Positions 1 to 7,601 of a DNA stretch of 11,479 bases are shown piece after piece. The DNA is from Amoebophrya sp. AT5.2. Lineage: Eukaryota > Sar > Dinophyceae > Syndiniales > Amoebophryaceae. The notes under the pieces are model-generated. The model was not told the origin of the DNA, did not search any database, and saw only the letters and a list, made by a program, of their open reading frames with translations. The first letter of the stretch is position 1; the number at the start of each line of letters is the position of its first letter. The stretch spans positions 1-11,479 of the forward strand of contig RXOD01006049.1 of the NCBI GenBank assembly GCA_005223375.1, written 5' to 3'. Both the position numbers and the translations under genes were made by a program.

Positions 1-326
1 CTATCGGAATGACATGGACTCAACAGTTGTATTAATCCAGCGACTGATACTTACTAGTACTGACGGATCATATTCATAATACAACTTGTTCTGTTGATTG
101 TTTTGAGCATAGCTTTCATCTTCCCTTCTTCAATCTGCTATCTAGCCGTATATGTGTTTTCCCCCATCCATCCATCCATCCACGTCAACAATCCCCCACT
201 CATTGCGATTGCTTTCTTAACAAAGACAAACACAAACGAAACGGCTCGCAGACTGACTCTACTACGTCAACCCATCCTCCATCCATCCACTCAGCACGCG
301 GCACTTGTCTGCGCAGCACCGTGAAG
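1..326 (+). promoter_or_regulatory. 5' flank / probable 5' UTR of gene A with TCCA microsatellites
   Basis: No convincing gene is seen here. Open frames exist but have no ATG start and low-complexity translations. The stretch carries two short (TCCA)n tracts, near 165-182 and 266-282, and ends directly at the gene A start. A role as promoter plus 5' UTR is inferred from position only; no TATA box or other core element stands out. Confidence 0.35.
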
Positions 327-1664
327 ATGAAGATCATCTCTGTAGTGGCGATGTTCCGGCTCGCCACCAGTGTCCTCGGTGCTCCATCAAAGTCCAGCTC
401 CGACGGATTTCTTGCACCGGAACCGAGTTCCAACGCCTGTCCTGAGTCGCCGCGCGCTGACACTTCTGCTGCGAGCTTTTCGTGTGTGGGTCATGGGCTC
501 GCTGGCCAATCACGATTCCTGCCCGAAACGGAGCAGCCGCAGCAGCAGCAGGCTTCCAGCGGTTCCTCCTGTTCGGTTATAACCGAACGGGAGCGGGCGG
601 AGGAAGAGAACGCGTCGGACCGCACGTGCGCGACGGCATCGCACGCGAAGCATCTTCAGTGCTACCACTACCACGACCACTGCTACGACGACACTCCATT
701 GTCTTCGCCTTGGCCGCAAGACCACGCGTCCTCCACAAGCAAAAGCGCGCGCGACCTGCTTCTGCCGGTCTGCGAGCCTCTGGCGCAGCAGCTCGGGTAC
801 TTCCGCACTGCGTCCGAGGTCACCCGCCTGCGGCAGGCGTCAAGCTGGCTGAACAAGGGCATGCCCGGGCCCACGGTGCAGCAGAGGGCCGAACTCGCCG
901 TGGCTCAGATCGAACGCAACTACCAGGAGCGGCTCAAGGACGACGAGCAAACCGACTACACGCACCACCACCGTCGGAGGCACGCGGAATTGAAAAAATT
1001 CGAGAAGCTGCCGCAGGAAATCCGTGACGCGGAGCCGGTCGCCGTAGCCGCCATCGAGTGCGGGCTGATCCAAACCCCAGAGGAGTACCTTGCACACATC
1101 CCACCAGCGTTGCAGCGCAGCTCTCCAAACGTCGTCATCGCGGCGCTGCGGAAAAACCTCATGGAGGACTGGCTGGGGAAATGGTTTTTGCCAGCGAGTG
1201 AAACGGGGACTGCGGAGGGGGACTGGCTGGAAGACTGGGAACCCATGGAGAACTTGGCAGACGCGGAGGACTTGGATTTTTCGGTAGGAGTCCGCCAAAG
1301 CAACCAGGTGGCCGCTGCCTTTATCCAACACTGCTGTCGCGGGCCGAGAGACGATTTCTGCCGGGACAAATATGAACGGATCCAGCTGCCGGAAAGTCTA
1401 CGGCACGACGAGGACGTCGTGCGCAGCCTGCTGGACGTCGGGGCGTACCGACACGGCGACTGGGTCGCCTTGCCAGACTTTGTCCGAAGCAACGAGAACA
1501 ACGTCCTTGCAGCCATCCACACCCGCGCCGCCAAGACCCGGATGGGGGATACCACCGGCTACACGCAGCTGGTCCTCGGCGGGTGGCCGTACTTGACTCC
1601 AGAAATGCAGGCGACCATGCCGCGCTCGGTGCGGGCTATCCTCCGGAGTGAGGAACTCATTAAG
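327..1664 (+). CDS. Gene A exon 1: predicted secreted helical-repeat protein
   Basis: I do not recognise a named family. The frame is open further upstream, but the first ATG is at 327. Residues 1-18 look like a signal peptide (MKIISVVAMFRLATSVLG, then APS). Residues about 20-140 are low complexity: Ser-rich, a Gln run, and a His/Cys-rich patch around HLQCYHYHDHCYDD. Residues 144-178 (LLLPVCEPLAQQL onward) weakly resemble an F-box-like helical start. From residue 228 come degenerate repeats: LPQEIRDAEPVAVAAIECGL, IPPALQRSSPNVVIAALRKN, LPESLRHDEDVVRSLLDVGA, LPDFVRSNENNVLAAI. The style resembles DUF4116-type repeats, but assignment needs an HMM search. The frame stops at 1671-1673. An AAG/GT donor at 1664/1665 joins in phase 0 to the next repeat-bearing segment, so I treat this as exon 1. 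If the intron is wrong, the protein simply ends at 1673 (449 codons including stop). Confidence 0.72.
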
Positions 1665-2239
1665 GTGGATTGAAAAAAGTCAGGTTTAGCCTACTAGGCT
1701 ACCAGGTGTAGGCTGTGCGGGAGGTAGGCTCTCATCCCCTGGAGAGTCTACTTTGTTCCTATATTCTAAATATGTAAAGGTAAGTGCCACAAGTTAGTAC
1801 AACAGTTACAGTAGCTGTAGGTGTAGCTTCAGGATCAGAATCAGGATCGGCAGTAGGCGGCTCTGGTGCCGTATCTATACCCATGCCTCCTCCTGCTCCA
1901 CGACGAGCAAGCCGTTTCGCTCCCTCTGCGATCGTCGCTGGTAGTTCCCGCATCCCTACTTTCGCATAGCAAAGGAATTGCAGCCATAGGAAGCCAGCAT
2001 AGGTGCCGAGGTTCTGCTGGCGGTTAGTTTCAATCGAGATGAAGAGGGCCCAGCATCTGATGTCGGGCCCTTCATCTCAGTCGGATATCCCTGGGTGGTG
2101 AGCAGGATTGATTGGATGAAACAACAATTAGAGATGAAGCCCCTTCACGGCGACTCCATCTTAGATGCCTAGTGATAAATTTAAATTTTAAGTAACTATA
2201 TGGAAATAAAACTACCTGGTAAAAGCCTACACTTGATAG
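1665..2239 (+). mobile_element. Introner-like intron 1 of gene A (GT-AG, phase 0, inverted-repeat ends)
   Basis: GT at 1665 and AG at 2238-2239 join two repeat-coding segments in frame. Near-terminal inverted repeats are visible: TAGGCTACCAGGT at 1695-1707 pairs with 2214-2229 (a 3-nt bulge), the latter ending 10 nt inside the acceptor. There is a strong internal hairpin at 2036-2051 / 2065-2078 (GGGCCC core) and a small palindrome at 1688-1700. The 5' end and an internal block (CATAGGAAGCCAG at about 1985) recur in the intron at 5429-5851, so the two look like members of one inserted family. No transposase is seen; the element would be non-autonomous. An alternative acceptor at 2382-2383 (CTTCCAG) is also in phase but would drop a recognisable repeat segment. 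Confidence 0.5.
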
Positions 2240-2935
2240 GCGGTTGTGCCTGGGTTGTTTCGTCCTCGGGTCTCTAACGTGGTGGTGGTCCCGACGAGAG
2301 GCCGCCCCCTGCCCCCTGGCCTCAGTCACCAGCGCGACGAGGGCACCACCATCAGGCGATCACCCGCCGGTTGGTTCTTCCAGCTCCCAGAAGCGACGCG
2401 AAAGCAAGAAGGTGTCGTGCTCGCGGCGCTGGACCGCGGGCTGCTGGACTGGGGCCACCCAGAGCACGTGCCGCAGAGCTTGAAACGCACGTCTGCGAAC
2501 CTCTTCGCCGCGGTGATCGGACGCAGCCTGGCGAGCCCGATCCGCACCCGGGAGCAGTGGGACCGCGACGTCCCGCCCGCGCTGAAAGTCGACCCGCGCG
2601 TGGTGGTCAGCGGCATCCGGGCCGGGCTCTTGACAGACTGGGACAATGCAGCGGACTTTCCGGAAGAGGTGCGCGGGGTGGAAGACGTGGTGGCGGCGGC
2701 CATAGGAAAGGGCGTGCTGGAAAAGCGCGCGCAGTGGGACGGGCTGCCGAAGAAAATACGCCACTCGCAATCCCTCCGGAGGCGGGCAGTCGTGCCGGAG
2801 AAGCCGACAACGCAGGCGGCGGAAGATGTGGGTGTGGCCGTGGATGACCACAATACGACGGTGGGGACGCACCACCTAGAAGACGGCGGAAACGGAAAGG
2901 ATTTGCTCTTCCACTCAGGGCAGACATTGCCCTAA
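2240..2935 (+). CDS. Gene A exon 2: repeat domain continuation (3' boundary unresolved)
   Basis: This open frame has no ATG before the repeats, which fits a downstream exon rather than a new gene. It encodes at least four more units of the gene A type: a degenerate one (VPGLFRPRVSNVVVVPTRGR), then LPEATRKQEGVVLAALDRGL, VPPALKVDPRVVVSGIRAGL and FPEEVRGVEDVVAAAIGKGV, followed by WDGLPKKIRHSQS. After about 2778 the repeat pattern is lost in all three frames and a TAA lies at 2933-2935. The true exon therefore probably ends before the stop, for example at GT 2789 or 2828, both phase 0 in this frame. Otherwise the gene is truncated here. The next segment (2936-3316) is in the same frame. Confidence 0.62.
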   Translation, partial: AVVPGLFRPRVSNVVVVPTRGRPLPPGLSHQRDEGTTIRRSPAGWFFQLPEATRKQEGVVLAALDRGLLDWGHPEHVPQSLKRTSANLFAAVIGRSLASPIRTREQWDRDVPPALKVDPRVVVSGIRAGLLTDWDNAADFPEEVRGVEDVVAAAIGKGVLEKRAQWDGLPKKIRHSQSLRRRAVVPEKPTTQAAEDVGVAVDDHNTTVGTHHLEDGGNGKDLLFHSGQTLP

Positions 2936-3316
2936 AATTCCGACGATTGGAGCGACGAGCAGCTGAAAGCTTTTCTGGAGGGTATGCGCAGCACGGCGGA
3001 GCTCGTGAGGCAGAGGTTCACAAGTAGATATGTGAACGTTCCCATCATGTACTGGACTCCGCGAGGAATAAAACCCCTGCCGGGGGGTTTTCCAACAGCT
3101 CCGATCCAAGTGATGCTCCCGGCGCCAGAAACGATCCGGCGTCAGGAGCTCGACGTGGTTTACTGGCGGGTCTGGCATCGGCTCCTGTCCCCCATCGGCT
3201 CTGATGAATGGGGGGACGAATGGAAGCAAGTGCCGCTTTGGATCAAACGTCACCCTCGAATCGTCGACGCCCTGGGGTACCTAGGACGCACAGCGGTGGT
3301 GGACGAATTGGAATAG
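2936..3316 (+). CDS. Gene A exon 3: C-terminal segment of the repeat protein
   Basis: This segment is in the same frame as the preceding exon but lies beyond a TAA. It begins NSDDWSDEQLKAFLEGM and ends with a clear repeat unit (DEWKQVPLWIKRHPRIVDAL then GYLGRTAVVDELE) before its own stop at 3314-3316. Phase-0 acceptors at AG 2958-2959 or 2961-2962 would remove the upstream stop. The alternative is a nonsense-mutated pseudogene tail, or a separate short ORF from the ATG at 2984. The final unit ending in an acidic helix looks like a natural C-terminus. Confidence 0.5.
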   Translation, partial: NSDDWSDEQLKAFLEGMRSTAELVRQRFTSRYVNVPIMYWTPRGIKPLPGGFPTAPIQVMLPAPETIRRQELDVVYWRVWHRLLSPIGSDEWGDEWKQVPLWIKRHPRIVDALGYLGRTAVVDELE

Positions 3317-3964
3317 ATAAAGCTGCTCCTACATGCATTGCTTATGCTATCAGCTAGAGTTTACGTCCATTTTGCTTCAACATCTATCGATTCATTGAAC
3401 TTGCTCGGACGTCAATGATGCCTAGTTAAGTTCAATTCTATATCAGCAAAACTATAAGAAATTCTATCGGGGGCAAACTTCATATCAAAGAAGTGCGTTT
3501 CTAGCTCTGGACATTTTTGTGGAAAAATTTTGTATTTTTGCGCCGAGGATGAACAATTTTTGTAATTTTGATTACTCTTTGTCTTAGCATCTGACTTTGA
3601 TAAATTTCTTGCCGGTGGGGCTTGAAGTGGTCACCGCTGTGACCTCACAGTGTGGCCGAGGTCTTCCTATCGGGTTGAAACCGAAAACCAGGGACGTCTT
3701 AAGGATGGCGCCGCTGTCCCGGATCGCGAACTCGCGAAAAACAATCTACTGTGTTGATCGATGCGTCGTTCCTCTTCCTCTATATCAATCAGTCTAGATG
3801 GCGATGGGTCGATAGAAGTAGAGCGCGTGAGGCTTGTAATGCCAATGATAATACAGCAAGAAATGGGTCGCTCCTTTCTGAAAAGTCGTTTTTCGGAAAA
3901 CTTTCCTCCAGTTCCGGTCCTCCGCGACCAGTGTGTTGGACATCGATCACAGTAGATCGTTGAG
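3317..3964 (+). promoter_or_regulatory. Intergenic region between gene A and the TBC gene
   Basis: No supported gene is seen in these ~650 bases. Open frames (for example 3597-3797 and 3751-3963) have composition and sequence typical of noise. The left half is A/T-rich with T-runs (TTTTTGTGGAAAAATTTTG near 3511). A short perfect stem GGTCAC-CGCT-GTGACC is at 3629-3644 and TTTTCGGAAAA lies at about 3891-3901. It probably contains the gene A 3' UTR and the TBC gene promoter and 5' UTR; nothing finer can be supported. Confidence 0.3.
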
Positions 3965-4378
3965 ATGACTCCTCGTGTTGAACTACAAGATGGCGAGCCG
4001 AGCAGCGCGACCACGACCGCAGCCGGAACCTCCTCCTCGTCGCCAGTTCCCTGGAGAGGCCTGCGCGACGCCGCCTACGCCACGGGCTTTGGCAGGCGTC
4101 GGAAGCTCGTGTGGCGCCGCCTGCTGCTCGGGGAAGACGGGGAAGACGGGGACGACAACTCACCGACATCTACTTCGTCGGAACCAACATCTACCTGTTC
4201 TACATCCGAGGATTTGATGTCCGAGGAGGACGGCGACGGGCGGACGGCTAGCAAGTCACGGCCACCGCCAGGTAAAAGCAACCCCCCGCCACCTCCAGGT
4301 AAAGCAGATGCATACGAGCCGGAACCGTCGCAAGAGCTTCGCATCCCCACCGCCGCGCAGAAGCTGCAAGACATCAAC
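3965..4378 (+). CDS. TBC1D20-like: TBC RabGAP exon 1 (N-terminal part)
   Basis: An in-frame stop at 3953-3955 makes ATG 3965 the first usable start. The first ~25 residues are Ser/Thr-rich. Then LRDAAYATGFGRRRKLVWRR followed by LLLG matches the opening helix of TBC domains, where a residue stretch ending R-R-K-V-W-P-x-L-L is usual in TBC1D20. An acidic Ser/Thr and Pro/Gly insert follows, and AAQKLQDIN at the end aligns with the residues just before the arginine-finger helix. The exon probably stops at or just after 4378: a TAA lies at 4382-4384, and a GT shared by 4379-4380 and 4915-4916 leaves the exact junction ambiguous. Alternative canonical donors are CCAG/GTAAA at 4271/4272 and 4298/4299; both are phase 1 and in frame with an exon starting at 4916, but they would lose the TBC-like QDIN segment. 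Confidence 0.6.
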
Positions 4379-4914
4379 GTTTAAGGCGGTGGATACAATA
4401 AAGTTAGCACTCCCAACATCATGCTTCAGGCGCCGGCTCTTGGGCAGGTGGGGTTTTCTCAGCTCATCGATTTGTAGGAGGAGGGGCGGAAGCTGGGACT
4501 ACATAGGTCCTCTGGTCCTCTAGCTTGCTTCCGGAGTAGAGGAGCTAAAGGGTTCTTATATCTATGGGACCACAAAGACAAACATCGAAGGGAGTGGGTG
4601 AATCCTTCCGCCTGAACAAAGTGATCGAGGCGGACATCAAGCGGACATCAATTGATGTCCGCCTCGATCACTTTGTTCTGGCGAAAGGATCAGCCTCCGT
4701 CTTGTCTCGTTCTTGTCTCGCGGATCCTTTCGCCCCCCCGTCTCGCGCCACCTCTACCCTCTCGTCGGTACCCTCGCAGCACCCCCCTTCTCCCTGGACC
4801 CCATGATACCCTCGCACCCCTTTCGCATCGAATTTTGTAATCACACTTCGCACTTTGCTTCATATTTTTTGAATGCATCGAATCGATGGGAGTACTACGT
4901 CAATCCTTCAAAAA
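4379..4914 (+). other. TBC gene intron 1, carrying palindromic copies of the exon 2 edge
   Basis: This stretch separates the first TBC segment from the arginine-finger exon. It starts GTTTAAGGCGGTGGAT, resembling the 5' ends of the introns at 1665 and 5429. It contains a forward and an inverted copy of the exon 2 start (4600-4645 and 4653-4691). If the exon-join follows the protein alignment the termini are not clean GT-AG: GT...AA or TT...AG depending on where the shared GT is placed. A canonical GT-AG alternative is 4299-4915. Non-consensus introns are known in some dinoflagellates, but this needs cDNA. Confidence 0.5.
4600..4691. repeat. Imperfect inverted repeat made of TBC exon sequence
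   Basis: The left arm 4600-4639 pairs with the right arm 4653-4691. The inner 26 bp (4614-4639 against 4653-4678) match exactly. A 22-bp perfect palindrome sits at 4641-4662, giving an alternative centre. The left arm plus its extension (4618-4645) is also an exact 28-bp direct repeat of 4912-4939, the start of the exon encoding the IEADIKR catalytic motif. Confidence 0.9.
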
Positions 4915-5428
4915 GTGATCGAGGCGGACATCAAGCGGAGCTGCTTCTCCTTTTCCGTACACAAGCACCTGTCGGAAAACAAACGTACAAAAAAGCGCCA
5001 GCAGCTCGTGGAGCTGCTTACCACTGTGTTGTTGGAGTTGGAGCAGGTGGAGGGTGGTGTGAGGGAGGCGCACCACGATGATCCGACGCCGCACCACTAC
5101 TTCCAGGGGTTCCACGACGTCTGTCTGCTCTTCTGGGAAGTTTTCAGGCCGCGGTCCTCGGAGCGACACCGGGTCGTCGTGAGGAAAACTGCCGAGGGAA
5201 AGGAGCTCCATCGAAGGAAAGTCGTGAGAGCTGCTAAAGGTAATGGTTCGCATCGATCGGATGGCAGCGACGCGTCTGTGCTGATTCGTGGTTTCGTGAA
5301 GCACTCGCTGCTAACGCGCTACCTGCAGCGCCCCTTCGACGCGGTGCTTTTTCCGCGTGATGGCAGCGGTCTCTTCGACGTGATGGCGGAGATCCTGTGC
5401 GAGGAGGACCCTGCGCTCTTCCTTAAGG
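4915..5428 (+). CDS. TBC1D20-like: TBC RabGAP exon 2 (both catalytic fingers)
   Basis: This is the core of a TBC domain, which accelerates GTP hydrolysis on Rab GTPases using an arginine finger (IxxDxxR) and a glutamine finger (YxQ). Both are here: IEADIKR at 4918-4938 and HYFQGFHD around 5095-5118, with YFQ at 5098-5106. The downstream segment LVELLTTVLLE and the later FVKHSLLTRYLQRPFDAVLF fit the TBC1D20/Gyp8 subfamily. TBC1D20 is an ER-anchored GAP for Rab1 and Rab18 in animals. The spacing between the fingers is longer than in the animal protein because of an acidic and His-rich insert before the YFQ motif. The exon ends at AAGG/GT (5428/5429, phase 1); the unspliced frame meets TGA at once. 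Confidence 0.88.
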
Positions 5429-5851
5429 GTTGAATAAACTCAGCCGCTTAGCTCTGCAGGGTTAGGTTTCTCTGCTGGGAGTGCTTGTGCTTCGGGTGTA
5501 GCTCCTTGCGATGTAGCCCCTTCAGGGACTTCTAGGATCAACAGTGTTGGGGTCGTTCGGCCATTTGAGTCTGGTGTATTCGTATAGTATGCTCCCCGCC
5601 GAGAAGGCTGCGGCTTCTTCGATGTCGATGGTTCCCATCGCCCAGCACACCACACAGACATAGGAAGCCAGTGGTGTCGGTTTATTCGGAACAGGACCAA
5701 GTAGTGCGGCCTGATGGACGCGACTTAGCAGCCGGCTGTCGCTGAGCGACGGCCATGGGCCATGGCCGAGGAGGGGGGATCCGATACCGATAACGGCTAA
5801 TAGCCTAAAAGCTAAACCTAATAGCCACAGCGGCTGGGTTTCATTTTTCAG
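5429..5851 (+). mobile_element. TBC gene intron 2: introner-like element with terminal inverted repeats
   Basis: This is a canonical GT (5429) to AG (5850-5851) intron whose removal keeps the TBC frame in phase 1. Terminal inverted repeats lie just inside both ends: 5436-5448 pairs with 5829-5841 (12 of 13), followed inward by a TTAGGTTT / AAACCTAA pairing. Other stems include a perfect CGGCCATGG-G-CCATGGCCG at 5749-5767. It shares CATAGGAAGCCAG, GGTGTAGCT and a related 5' end with the intron at 1665-2239. On the minus strand both introns have short open frames rich in PEA/T-P residues (5440-5700 and 1759-1953); these may be relics of a parent element or chance. Confidence 0.6.
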
Positions 5852-6000
5852 CCTCTAACTTCAAGCACTTCCAAAACCAGCACATCACCCTCCACTTTGT
5901 GTTGCCTTGGCTGCTGACGTTTTTTTCGCACAACGTGAACGACTTCGCGGTGCTGCTCCGGATCTTCGACGTGCTCATACTGGAGTCCGCCCGGCAGAAG
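5852..6000 (+). CDS. TBC1D20-like: TBC RabGAP exon 3 (C-terminal TBC helices)
   Basis: The acceptor is TTTTTCAG at 5844-5851 and the frame joins in phase 1 to give FLK-ASNFKHFQNQ. The segment HFVLPWLLTFFSHNVNDFAV then LLRIFD matches the conserved TBC1D20 block of the form LSWLITWFGH...D...RLYD that packs behind the active site. I end the exon at CAGAAG/GTGGAG (6000/6001, phase 0). Read-through instead would add about 21 residues and stop at 6064-6066. A diverged copy of its second half lies at 6175-6261. Confidence 0.78.
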
Positions 6001-6174
6001 GTGGAGAACTTATGGAACCGAGGCGATGCTAAACAATACATAGCAGGCACTGGTATGATTGAGTAGTACGGTTGTACATGTAGATGTAGCCTAGAAGTAC
6101 TTGATGGACGGAATTATAGTTGCACTCGCCAACATCGCCTAGGTGTCAAGGCCCCAAGGGGTCGGGGATGGAGC

Positions 6175-6261
6175 GACTTCGCGGTGCTACTGCGCATCTT
6201 AGATCGTTTCTCTTCTTCTATCTTCGAGACCGCCCGGCAGAAGGTGGAGGACTTACGGAAC
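6175..6261 (+). pseudogene. Diverged duplicate of TBC exon 3 segment (exon relic or alternative exon)
   Basis: This reads DFAVLLRILD then ARQKVEDLRN, against DFAVLLRIFD and ARQKVENLWN at 5941-6018. The middle is replaced by a Ser/Phe-rich stretch 9 bp longer. Both ends and the AAG/GTGGAG donor context are kept, and the frame is open. An AG lies at 6172-6173, but its phase does not match exon 3's preceding donor choices, so use as a cassette exon is doubtful. Confidence 0.6.
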
Positions 6262-6365
6262 TGTTACTGTAACTTCCCATGTCTGGGGCCGCATCTGGCG
6301 ATGGCGAGTGGGGCGGAAAAAGCCGGCTCTGCAGGCGCTGTCCGAGGCGCGAAGCGAGGTTCGGG

Positions 6366-6433
6366 GATTGGCCCGGGCACTCCTGCACCCCCCGGTCGAT
6401 CTGCTATGGGGTGCATGAGCGCCCGGGCCAATC
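6366..6433. repeat. 26-bp-arm hairpin in TBC intron 3
   Basis: The left arm 6366-6391 (starts GATTGGCCCGGGC) and right arm 6408-6433 pair at 24 of 26 positions around a 16-nt loop. It is GC-rich and would form a stable stem in DNA or pre-mRNA. There is no protein or terminator context to explain it. Confidence 0.9.
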
Positions 6434-6665
6434 CTGCCACAGCCGCGCAAAGTACCGCATCCGTCTTCGTCGTGCGCGGGCAGACTGCCGCACCCATCTT
6501 CTGCGGACCATCTTCCGACAAAAGAAAAGCACCTCGCAAAGAGCCCCCTCGCAATTTCACTCACAACACATAGCTTATATATCAATACCCACTCTTTCTT
6601 ACCATGGTTGTGATAATGCCCCACCATTATATGAACCAGCGGAAGACAAAGAAGTAAGATCGGAG

Positions 6666-6887
6666 GAACAGGAAGATAACTCGGCCTGTTTCCACGCGGT
6701 CGTGTTTCTGGTGGTTTCGCTGCTGCTGCTGGAGAGAGAGAAGCTGCTGGCGTGCGCGGATGCGTGTGAAGTCCACATGTACTTCTCGTCCGAGTTCGAT
6801 TTTGCCGACTTCTTACGACTGGATGAGCTCGATAGAAGAAACCCGCAGCTGAAAAACAGCGGAAATTATTTCGGGGAAAGGCGACAA
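6666..6887 (+). CDS. TBC1D20-like: TBC RabGAP exon 4 (final TBC helix)
   Basis: After an acidic lead (EQEDNS), CFHAVVFLVVSLLLLEREKL then LACADACEVHMYFS fits the last TBC1D20 helix and the following segment (animal form YFAAVIVLYREQEVL then a VHH motif). The exon has no start codon and lies in a different frame from exon 3, as expected for spliced exons. The chosen acceptor AG 6664-6665 gives phase 0. The donor CAA/GTTAGA at 6887/6888 is also phase 0; unspliced, the frame stops at 6912-6914. Confidence 0.62.
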
Positions 6888-7203
6888 GTTAGACACGACT
6901 TAGACAGAGAATAGACGAACCGACAGAGAGTAGACAGATGCGCAGAGCCGCCACAAGGACATCGCGCGGTGTGTCTAGAATCTGCCGCCCTGTCGGGTGC
7001 AGCTCGTCGTATACAGCTGGCATTTTTTTGCTATCGATGGTTGTAGCTGTCTTCAGCATGGCCGTCAGTCTCTGATAGCCTGTGCTCGCCAGATCTTGGC
7101 TGTCTAGAAATGCAGCTTCACGGTCTAGACGACGGCCCACCAGTTGTTTATCCCCACACTTTCCCGCGTCTCTCATGGGAAAGAAAGCATCGAGCCCGTC
7201 CAG
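6888..7203 (+). other. TBC gene intron 4 (putative)
   Basis: GT at 6888 and AG at 7202-7203 are phase-compatible with the flanking coding pieces. The stretch has many AGAC/GTCT motifs (TTAGAC, TCTAGA, GGTCTAGAC) that can pair with one another. A 95-codon open frame on the minus strand has no recognisable domain, and I do not call it a gene. Confidence 0.35.
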
Positions 7204-7357
7204 TCTTTAGACTTCTCCAGAACACGTGGAATAAAACTAAAAGGCTGGCTCCAAGCGACCAAAATCCTCATCGACAAGTACAACAGTAACGGAGGGGACG
7301 GGGGAGAGACGCTAAGGAGATCTGGAGAGTCAGAACCCAGTTCCCGAGAGGACATAA
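7204..7357 (+). CDS. TBC1D20-like: TBC RabGAP exon 5 (putative linker)
   Basis: The segment GWLQATKILIDKYNS resembles the TBC1D20 helix just after the TBC domain (animal form ETLISRAGDLFVQF). A Gly/Ser/Glu-rich linker follows. The frame is open from 7144, but GTAT at 7358 is a plausible donor (phase 1), and the tail after it has no family signal. Boundaries and exon status are tentative. Confidence 0.38.
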
Positions 7358-7601
7358 GTATCTGCAGGAGCGAGTGCGGAACCTATGTTTGTAGTAGGCC
7401 GGCACCGATAGTTCGTGCTGCTGCTGTAGCGAGCTTGGTTTCCGCCCGCCCGACCCAACGTGTGTGATCTTTTGTGGGGCGAAACTGTACTGTAGGAATA
7501 GGAATCGGCAGCGGCGACTCGCTTCGCTTTGCGGGCTATCGACATTTCGCTTTTGTTTCACACTCGCTCATGGGTCCTATCGGAGACCCGGGCGTCGGAA
7601 G

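Larger units (their letters stand above)
6001..6665 (+). other. TBC gene intron 3, holding a second exon copy and a large hairpin
   Basis: GT at 6001 and AG at 6664-6665 join exons 3 and 4 in phase 0. Inside lie a diverged duplicate of exon 3 sequence (6175-6261) and a long hairpin (6366-6433). The rest has no recognisable protein; open frames across it look like intron read-through. It might be two introns around an internal exon if the duplicate is used. Confidence 0.45.

Noticed and set aside
94..324. 76-codon frame ahead of gene A
   Set aside because: It has no ATG start, microsatellite-derived His/Pro/Ser content and no continuation; more likely 5' flank.
482..1027. 181-codon + strand frame overlapping gene A
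   Set aside because: It is an out-of-frame shadow, rich in Arg/Ala/Gly from GC-rich codons. The gene A frame has the signal peptide and repeats.
956..1555. 199-codon minus-strand frame in gene A, and others at 840-1331 and 2326-2875
   Set aside because: They are antisense shadows of repeat-coding exons, with no domain and Ser/Arg-rich noise composition.
4713..5081. Overlapping + strand frame at the TBC exon 2 edge
   Set aside because: It runs out of frame with the catalytic motifs and is Gly/Ala-rich in its second half.
6279..6665. Upstream part of the frame that runs into TBC exon 4
   Set aside because: Its translation has no family signal and spans the large hairpin. An in-phase AG at 6664-6665 makes it intron read-through.
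6889..7176. 95-codon minus-strand frame in the 6888-7203 intron
   Set aside because: It has no recognisable motif and no similarity to the minus-strand frames of the other introns; not enough to call a gene.
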